Assembly: GCA_045539315.1 (NCBI GenBank)
Contig: JAZQFC010000039.1
Location: 68,979-132,978 of the forward strand
Length of the DNA stretch: 64,000 bases
Source of the DNA: RUG11462 sp045539315
GTDB lineage: Bacteria > Bacillota > Clostridia > Oscillospirales > Acutalibacteraceae
Reading direction: 5' to 3'
The position numbers and the translations under genes were made by a program. Shown here piece by piece: positions 58,634 to 64,000 of the stretch. The notes beneath the pieces are model-generated. The model made no database searches, was not told the DNA's origin, and saw only the letters and a program-made list of their open reading frames with translations. Numbering within the stretch: position 1 is the stretch's first letter; each line of letters starts with the position of its first letter.

Positions 58634-61600
58634 TTAATCGTTTGCTTTAGCCCATGTATCAACCATTTCCTTAACATCAGCATCGAGTGTAGCATAACCA
58701 CTATTTGCATCTGCAATGTAAGAATCTGCGATTTGAGCGATGTTACGAACACAAGTTGACTCTGAATAGTAATATACGCCATCTACTAATACATAAGCAC
58801 GAGCAACAAAGTCACGAGCAAGGTTGCCGGTCTCGGCATTATAACTATTTGATGATTTAAGATTTACGATTGAACCTACAACATATTTACCATCATAAAG
58901 GCCGAATTTTGCATAGTCATAAACAACTTTTGCAACGCTGTCTTCCATTGTAAGATAATCACCAACTAAATCTTTTGGAGCGATAATAGTACCGATTTCG
59001 AATTCTTTATCGCCAACGAGTTCCAAGAGTGCTGCTTCATCAACAGCAGTATAGAATCTCATACCATTAACTTCACCAAGACGAATTGCTGCAGTTGATT
59101 CTGTTGTAAGAACAGATGTGATTTCACCATCAAATTCAGCTGTTTTAACAAGTTTCAATGAGTTCATATATAAAGAACCGCTTGTTGTTGCAGTAAATTT
59201 AATTACAACAGGACCTGCTTTATTGATTGTAATAGGGTTAACAGGATACTCGTAATTTGCTTTACCGCCACCAGTAGTAGAATCAATGCCTGTTGCAACT
59301 ACTTCGCCGTTGATTTCAATATCAACAGTCGCTCTGCCTGCGCCTTTTAATGTTCTTGCAAAAATACTTGCATCGTAAACGCCAGGTTGAACATCTGTAA
59401 GAGTTGTTACAGTAACGCTTGTTCCTGCTTCAATTGAGGTTGAATAAAAGTTTTTGTAACCTTGTTGTGTACCAAACTGAACACCCATTGTGTTTTCAGA
59501 AAGTTCAACTTCAGGTTCCCAGAATCTAAATTCGTATTCTGTTGGTGTAACAACCGGATTAGAAGGAGTAGTAACAGTTGTTGTAGTGGTTGTTGTAGTT
59601 GTAGTAGTTGTAGTGGTTGTTGTAGTGGTTGTGGTTGTTGAAGAAGAAGTTTCTTCTGCATCACCAATTTTAATCAATTCAATAGCATTCAAATATAAGT
59701 TACCTGATTTAGAAACATCTGTTACAACAAAGTATAAAGCAATTTGAGATGCTTGAGTAACTGTAATAGTGCCTTCTGAAAGGTCAAAAGCAACGTCGTA
59801 CGCTTCTTTGCCTGACATACCGCCTGTATAAAGGTTTGTTGCAACTTTTACACCGTTGATAGAAACGTCAATATTAGCGCGAGAACCTGATGCTCTTGCA
59901 TAAAGTTTTGCAGAATATGTACCAGGAGCAACCAAAACTTTTGAAGTAAGAGTTACGCTATTTCCAACTATGTTGTTAGACGAGAAGAAATAGGTTCCAT
60001 CGTTTGCATAATGAGTGTTCAAAAATGAAGTTACACCTGTAGCATTGCCTTTTGCCATTGTATGGTCAGCATTATATGTGAAATTATCTGTGTAGAGATT
60101 CCATTTATAACTCTCTTGTTCTACAACTGGTGCAGTAGTAGTTGTGGTTGTTGTAGATGAACTAGATGGAGCTTCTGTAGAAGGAGATGTTTCAATTTCC
60201 TCGCCATCGTACTCGCCTATTTTATGGAATTGCACGTAACCTGCATAAATTTTACCTGCAGAAGTTGCTTCCATCTCAAGTGTGAAAGCACCGTTTACAT
60301 TCATAGAATCGTACAATACGTACTCGCTATAAACTTCATAAGGCGCATTTGAGTTGACTGAAACTGCAGGAGCATCGTTTAATGATACGTTTACAACAGC
60401 TCTGCCCGAACCTTCCAAAGTTCTCATATAAAGTTTAACCTGATATTTACCTGCAGGAACGGAAGTTTTAGATGTAAATGTAGCAGACTGACCTGCGACA
60501 GCGCTTTCTACATAGAAATATTTGCCGCCATTAGCTGAATATGAAGTATATTTTGAGAATGTTGAATCTGAAATAGTAAACTCTGCATCTGCAGGAGAAA
60601 GGCTAAAATCATAATTAACAGGAGCGGTTGTGGTTGTAGATGTAACGATTTCGTCATCCATCTCAACGTTTTTATCAAACTCGCATTCAAGTTTTACAGA
60701 ATCATAACTTTCAAAAGCAGTTGCTAAAACGTTGCCGTATTCGTCAACAATTCCGTCTTGTGCTACAAATTCAACTTTGTTTTTGTTTGTTATAGAATCG
60801 ACAAAAGGAATTACTGTTTGAGCAGAAGTGAAAACGTTGTTTCCGTCAATCAAAGTTCCTTCTTGATTGAATTTAGCGGCAACTTTACCGTCTTGACTGA
60901 AAACTGAAACAGTTGTAAATTTAGGTGATTCTAATTCGCCGATAAATTCAAGCATATTATTTGCAGAATCTGTGCCCACTCTGTTGTAGGTTTTTTGCAA
61001 AGCGTGGATACCGCTACTACCCGCAGAAGTGTTGTGCATATCATTTTCTGTACAAGTTTCAAAAATTCTTGAAGCCATACAAAGATTGTCTAAATCATTG
61101 CAAAGTTTATATTGCGCTTCACGAGCGAGTGTGAAGTGCATTGAAGTGCTCTTGAAGTGCGAACGAACAACTGCGATAGAGCCAAAATCAAGTGGCAATT
61201 CACTCATAAAACTATCATGCATTGTTTTATAAGCATCATAATACTCTTGAGTTGTATTAATTGTTGTTTCTTCGTATCTTGAACGGTTCTCATCGTTTTC
61301 GCCTTGGTTCCAGATGTAACCTGTGTGAACGATGTTGTACTTATCCTTGAGAGCATTGTAACTTTCAGTAAATGCATCAACCGCATCTTGATAATGAGTT
61401 TGAGTATAAACACCGCAGTTACAAGTGTAGCCTGTTTGGTCAGGAAGCCATCTGTGAAGACAGGTTGAACCAACCGATGCTTGAACGAGAACTACCTTTT
61501 GACCTGTTTTTTCATACCAAGTTTTACCGAGTGCTGCAGAGAAACCGCCAAAACTGATTGAATCAATCAAAGTTGAAACGTCGTTTTCTTCGGTAAGCTC

Positions 61601-61930
61601 TGTGATAGCTTTTTTAGTTAAACTTGAAAACACAGTGCCCTTTTCAGGTGTTGAAGTTACTTCGGAAACTTGAGTAAAGTTGCCTGCTGCAACATCTTTA
61701 AGTTCGTCTTCGTAACCAACTCCATAAGTTGAGTTAGACTGACCGATAACAAGAATCATTGCGATATCTTCTTTTGAAGAATCGTAATTTACTTCTCTTG
61801 TTTTAACAAGGTCTGCTTTGTTTGATACTTTTACCTTAATTACTGCTTGATTTTCTGATGCTAATGTAGAAGTACAAATAAGCGTAAAAATCATAACAAA
61901 GGATAAAATTATTGCCAGTGTTCTTTTCAT
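58634..61930 (-). CDS. secreted SGNH/sialate-O-acetylesterase-type esterase with three CBM-like domains
   Basis: 1098 residues. Signal peptide (1-25); esterase domain (about 55-340) with ILVIGQSNSTYG (Ser), ASVGSTCLHRW, YIWNQGENDE and the Asp/His block ENDMHNTSAGSSGIHAL, as in SASA/CE6 acetyl-xylan esterases; three beta-sandwich CBM-like domains (about 425-580, 610-770, 810-935) joined by Ser/Thr linkers, one a run of over 20 Thr; and a C-terminal domain (about 940-1098) shared almost residue for residue with the protein at 63228-64000. It probably removes acetyl groups from plant polysaccharide while bound to it. No dockerin or sortase motif; the C-terminal domain may anchor it. GGAGG ribosome-binding site. 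Confidence 0.9.
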   Translation of the reverse strand: MKRTLAIILSFVMIFTLICTSTLASENQAVIKVKVSNKADLVKTREVNYDSSKEDIAMILVIGQSNSTYGVGYEDELKDVAAGNFTQVSEVTSTPEKGTVFSSLTKKAITELTEENDVSTLIDSISFGGFSAALGKTWYEKTGQKVVLVQASVGSTCLHRWLPDQTGYTCNCGVYTQTHYQDAVDAFTESYNALKDKYNIVHTGYIWNQGENDENRSRYEETTINTTQEYYDAYKTMHDSFMSELPLDFGSIAVVRSHFKSTSMHFTLAREAQYKLCNDLDNLCMASRIFETCTENDMHNTSAGSSGIHALQKTYNRVGTDSANNMLEFIGELESPKFTTVSVFSQDGKVAAKFNQEGTLIDGNNVFTSAQTVIPFVDSITNKNKVEFVAQDGIVDEYGNVLATAFESYDSVKLECEFDKNVEMDDEIVTSTTTTAPVNYDFSLSPADAEFTISDSTFSKYTSYSANGGKYFYVESAVAGQSATFTSKTSVPAGKYQVKLYMRTLEGSGRAVVNVSLNDAPAVSVNSNAPYEVYSEYVLYDSMNVNGAFTLEMEATSAGKIYAGYVQFHKIGEYDGEEIETSPSTEAPSSSSTTTTTTTAPVVEQESYKWNLYTDNFTYNADHTMAKGNATGVTSFLNTHYANDGTYFFSSNNIVGNSVTLTSKVLVAPGTYSAKLYARASGSRANIDVSINGVKVATNLYTGGMSGKEAYDVAFDLSEGTITVTQASQIALYFVVTDVSKSGNLYLNAIELIKIGDAEETSSSTTTTTTTTTTTTTTTTTTTTTVTTPSNPVVTPTEYEFRFWEPEVELSENTMGVQFGTQQGYKNFYSTSIEAGTSVTVTTLTDVQPGVYDASIFARTLKGAGRATVDIEINGEVVATGIDSTTGGGKANYEYPVNPITINKAGPVVIKFTATTSGSLYMNSLKLVKTAEFDGEITSVLTTESTAAIRLGEVNGMRFYTAVDEAALLELVGDKEFEIGTIIAPKDLVGDYLTMEDSVAKVVYDYAKFGLYDGKYVVGSIVNLKSSNSYNAETGNLARDFVARAYVLVDGVYYYSESTCVRNIAQIADSYIADANSGYATLDADVKEMVDTWAKAND
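59565..59650. repeat. poly-Thr codon microsatellite in linker
   Basis: Imperfect GTT/GTA/GTG triplet array on the plus strand, encoding more than 20 consecutive Thr residues on the minus strand. Prone to length change by slippage. Confidence 0.85.
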
Positions 61931-61967
61931 AATAAAACCTCCAAAATTTTATTTATTATAGTATAAC

Positions 61968-61973
61968 ATTATA
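61968..61973 (-). promoter_or_regulatory. -10 box of the esterase gene with weak -35
   Basis: TATAAT on the minus strand; the matching -35 position (61991-61996) reads AAAAGA and overlaps an activator-like direct repeat, suggesting activator dependence. Confidence 0.6.
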
Positions 61974-61991
61974 TGAGCAAATGTTAAATAT

Positions 61992-62024
61992 CTTTTTGGA
62001 ACGAAATATATTGCTTTTTGGAAC
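61992..62024. promoter_or_regulatory. direct repeat CTTTTTGGAAC, probable AraC-protein site
   Basis: CTTTTTGGAAC at 61992-62002 and 62014-62024, 22 bp apart (two helical turns), between the divergent esterase and AraC genes. The AraC promoter TTGCTT (62011-62016), 17 bases, TATAAT (62034-62039) overlaps the second copy. Confidence 0.72.
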
Positions 62025-62071
62025 TTTTAATGGTATAATAGTTAAAAACAAAAAGCATTGGAGAATATCGT

Positions 62072-62974
62072 ATGAAAAAAGCTTATTCTAAAATTTTGTT
62101 TTGCTCTGATTCATTAAAAGTTACATTTTTTCATTTAATAACCCAAACAAACGAACCAATTAATTTTTTGAAAATAAAAAATAGCAACAAATATTATATT
62201 TATTACTGTTTAAGCAACCATTTATCCTGCCTGATAAACGGCAAAAATATTAACCTTAAAAAAGGCAATATTATAATTCTTCGTCCCAACGAAGATGTCG
62301 AATTTTATTCTAATGCTGCTTTTGATTTAATTGATACAGAGTTCTATGTAAGCAAGACTATTATGCACTTGCTTGAAATTGAAGTTGTCGATAAAATATT
62401 TGAAAATGATATCGATATCAATGGGTTTTTTAGGGCTTTTAATGAGCGTGAAAGATACAAATTTAATATATTTTCCGATGATGAATTCTACCCCGCGGGT
62501 TTTTTAAAAAACTGTGCTTTGCAATTAGGAACATATATTACAAACAATTTGGACCCTTATGTTTTTAAAAGTGTTGTTGCAACAATAATTACACAACTTA
62601 ATTTTAATTTTGATAAAAGCCACAATTATTCACCTACAAAATATTCTCGTGAATATGAATTAAAAATATATGACTATATTTCAAGAAATTTCAATAAAAA
62701 CATCACTATAAAGCATCTGCATGACGAATTTTTTGTGTCTAAAACATATATCAATAAAGTAACAAACAGGTTTTATGGTATGAATTTTAATGAAATGTTG
62801 CTTTCCAAACGAATGTGGGAAGCAATTGACCTGATGAAGAAAAAAGTTGAATTAAATAAGGTAGCCACACTTTGTGGTTATAAAAATTATTCATCTTTTT
62901 ATAGAAACTTTATAAAATATTTTGGTGTAACCCCAACTGAAAAACAAAAAGAAATACAACCTTATAAAGAATAG
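62072..62974 (+). CDS. AraC family transcriptional regulator
   Basis: 300 residues. The N-terminal half is a cupin-like sensor (YYCLSNHLSCLINGKNINLKKGNIIILRPNEDVEFYS). The C-terminal half is the AraC double helix-turn-helix (ITIKHLHDEFFVSKTYINKVTNRFYGMNFNEMLLSKRMWEAIDLM and KVATLCGYKNYSSFYRNFIKYFGVTPTEKQ). It lies between the two duplicated surface-protein modules and is divergent from the esterase gene, so it probably activates that gene in response to a plant sugar. Very AT-rich codon use. Confidence 0.92.
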   Translation: MKKAYSKILFCSDSLKVTFFHLITQTNEPINFLKIKNSNKYYIYYCLSNHLSCLINGKNINLKKGNIIILRPNEDVEFYSNAAFDLIDTEFYVSKTIMHLLEIEVVDKIFENDIDINGFFRAFNERERYKFNIFSDDEFYPAGFLKNCALQLGTYITNNLDPYVFKSVVATIITQLNFNFDKSHNYSPTKYSREYELKIYDYISRNFNKNITIKHLHDEFFVSKTYINKVTNRFYGMNFNEMLLSKRMWEAIDLMKKKVELNKVATLCGYKNYSSFYRNFIKYFGVTPTEKQKEIQPYKE

Positions 62975-63006
62975 GGATTTTGTTAAACTTAAAAAACTAA
63001 CAAAAC

Positions 63007-63040
63007 AAAAAGCTGACTCAAATTAAAGAGTCAGTTTTTT
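63007..63040. terminator. bidirectional rho-independent terminator
   Basis: AAAAAGCTGACTC/GAGTCAGTTTTTT stem (one mismatch region) between convergent genes. Confidence 0.9.
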
Positions 63041-63066
63041 GTTTAGAAATGTTTTATGAAAAAATT

Positions 63067-63210
63067 TTACCATTTATCATTTTCATAAGGGTCATATTTT
63101 GTAGTTGGCTCTACCGGTGTAGTAGGGTCTGTTGTATCTTCAGGTGAAGACGCAATGATATCAAGAGATTCATATTTTTCAAATTCTAAACTAATTTTTA
63201 CGAATTTCAT
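63067..63210 (-). CDS. conserved 47-residue protein following a secreted protein (copy 2)
   Basis: 47 residues from the ATG at 63210, 17 bases after the preceding stop, ribosome-binding site GGGAGG. It begins MKFVKISLEFEKYESLDIIA and ends TTKYDPYENDKW like copy 1 at 58471-58614; only the Asp/Thr/Pro-rich middle differs (SPEDTTDPTTPVEP against SQGEGEEPTVPTQP). About 20 bases after the stop are also the same in both copies. Unknown function; conserved pairing with the upstream C-terminal domain suggests a linked role. Confidence 0.8.
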   Translation of the reverse strand: MKFVKISLEFEKYESLDIIASSPEDTTDPTTPVEPTTKYDPYENDKW

Positions 63211-63227
63211 TATAATGCCTCCCTTGA

Positions 63228-64000
63228 TTAATCGTTTGCTTTCGCCCAAGTATCAACCATTTCCTTAACATCAGCATCGAGTGTAGCATAACCACTATTT
63301 ACATCTGCAATGTAAGAATCTGCGATTTGAGCGATGTTACGAACACAAGTTGAAGCTGAATAGTAATATACGCCATCTACTAATACATAAGCACGAGCAA
63401 CAAAATCTCTAGCCAAGTTACCAGTCTCGGCGTTATATTTATTTGATGTTTTAAGGTTAATAATTGAACCTACAACGCCTGCAAAGTCTCCATCTTTATA
63501 AAGACCGAATTTTGCATAGTCATAAACAACTTTTGCAACACTGTCTTCCATTGTGAGATATTCGCCAATTGTATCTTTTGGAGCGATAATAGTACCGATT
63601 TCGAATTCTTTATCGCCAACGAGTTCCAAGAGTGCTGTTTCATCAACAGCAGTATAGAATCTCATACCATTAACTTCGCCTAAACGAATTGCTGCAGTTG
63701 ATTCAGTTGTAAGAGCAGATGTGATTTCACCGTCTGTTTCAATATCACCAACTTTTACAAATGTGAATGAATCAATGTGAGTAGTAGAAGGTGTTGCAGG
63801 GGTACTTGTAATTGTTAAAGTCAAGGTAAGAGTACCATCAGAATAAATTTCTCCGATTACAGTACCTGTAGTAAGTCTATGATAAGTAGCTGTTGGGTTT
63901 TTAGGATCAACTGTTGATAAATCAGCAAAATCAAGACTACCGAACGAACTTGTATTTCCTAAAGTATCAGTTACAACAGCAGAATAAGTAGGTCTTGAAG
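63228..64000 (-). CDS. secreted protein with CBM-like and duplicated C-terminal domain (N-terminus outside window)
   Basis: The frame is open from the stop at 63228 to the window edge, giving about 257 residues. The N-terminal visible part (TYSAVVTDTLGNTSSFGSLDFADL, then VIGEIYSDGTLTLTLTL and HIDSFTFVKVGD) is beta-rich like the CBM domains of the esterase. The last about 155 residues (ITSALTTESTAAIRLGEVNGMRFYTAVDE ... DADVKEMVDTWAKAND) match the C-terminus of the 1098-residue esterase at 58634-61930 almost exactly; the main difference is a KDGDFAGV insertion. Catalytic part not seen. Confidence 0.85.
   Translation of the reverse strand, partial: SRPTYSAVVTDTLGNTSSFGSLDFADLSTVDPKNPTATYHRLTTGTVIGEIYSDGTLTLTLTITSTPATPSTTHIDSFTFVKVGDIETDGEITSALTTESTAAIRLGEVNGMRFYTAVDETALLELVGDKEFEIGTIIAPKDTIGEYLTMEDSVAKVVYDYAKFGLYKDGDFAGVVGSIINLKTSNKYNAETGNLARDFVARAYVLVDGVYYYSASTCVRNIAQIADSYIADVNSGYATLDADVKEMVDTWAKAND

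Noticed and set aside
59565..59650. Short triplet repeats considered as a CRISPR-like array
   Set aside because: Imperfect triplets in a coding linker; no spacers of constant length and no cas genes in the window.
59490..59747. Plus-strand frame encoding a run of Val
   Set aside because: It is the reverse of the poly-Thr linker of the esterase gene; no ribosome-binding site.

Overview
The window looks like a chromosomal segment of a low-GC, spore-forming, plant-fibre-degrading anaerobe of the Clostridia, most likely an Oscillospiraceae/Ruminococcaceae relative. The evidence is a GH9 enzyme with a type I (cellulosomal) dockerin, a cotJABC spore-coat operon, an aspS-gatCAB operon, Rex, and AT-rich intergenic DNA with strong GGAGG ribosome-binding sites. 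No scaffoldin or cohesin, phage, tRNA, 16S/23S rRNA or CRISPR array was found. The taxonomic call is inference from gene content only.

Layout. 1-2436: three sugar-metabolism genes on the minus strand (Gfo/Idh/MocA dehydrogenase, cut by the window edge, and two sugar-phosphate isomerase/epimerase-like TIM barrels), divergent from an AraC regulator; a tandem hairpin repeat lies between. 3286-4502: an accessory cassette (lipoprotein, small membrane protein, divergent XRE regulator) with three 17-bp operators. 4533-8193: short AraC protein, PduL, SDR, LuxS and an M23/G5 cell-wall hydrolase behind a WalR-like box. 8234-12667: two GH9 enzymes, one without a signal peptide and one secreted with an N-terminal dockerin. 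12993-16599: a tarIJ-like surface glycopolymer operon. 16810-24231: prs, TraX-like, a third TIM-barrel isomerase, an esterase, a PcrA/UvrD helicase, flavoredoxin-rubredoxin and fba. 24284-28416: a 1244-residue secreted protein with M23, two C-type lectin domains and repeats, divergent from a second XRE regulator with the same three-operator layout as at 4.2 kb. 28455-30717: PocR-AraC regulator and FAD oxidoreductase. 31031-36605: minus-strand cluster aconitase, exported protein, YcxB-like, rex, yihY, plus a separate small membrane protein. 36742-38154: tmcAL and a DUF1858 protein. 38200-40174: GNAT-membrane-PLD-like fusion and a zinc-ribbon membrane protein. 40259-49867: rpsO, pnp, an O-antigen-ligase-like gene, aspS, a RAYT transposase, gatC, gatA, gatB. 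50211-57948: MFS transporter, split TauE, solute-binding lipoprotein, cotJ operon, GH16 and small genes. 57949-64000: REP-like palindromes, then two secreted carbohydrate-active proteins with a duplicated C-terminal domain, each followed by a conserved 47-residue ORF, with an AraC regulator between them.

The most unusual signals are: (i) two paralogous XRE circuits with different operator sequences but identical 26/25-bp spacing and identical placement on the divergent promoter; (ii) a RAYT gene inserted between aspS and gatC whose coding sequence contains two REP-type hairpins bounded by inverted GTAGGG/CCCTAC ends, with free elements of the same architecture about 14 kb away; (iii) the duplicated surface-domain plus 47-residue-peptide module at the right end.
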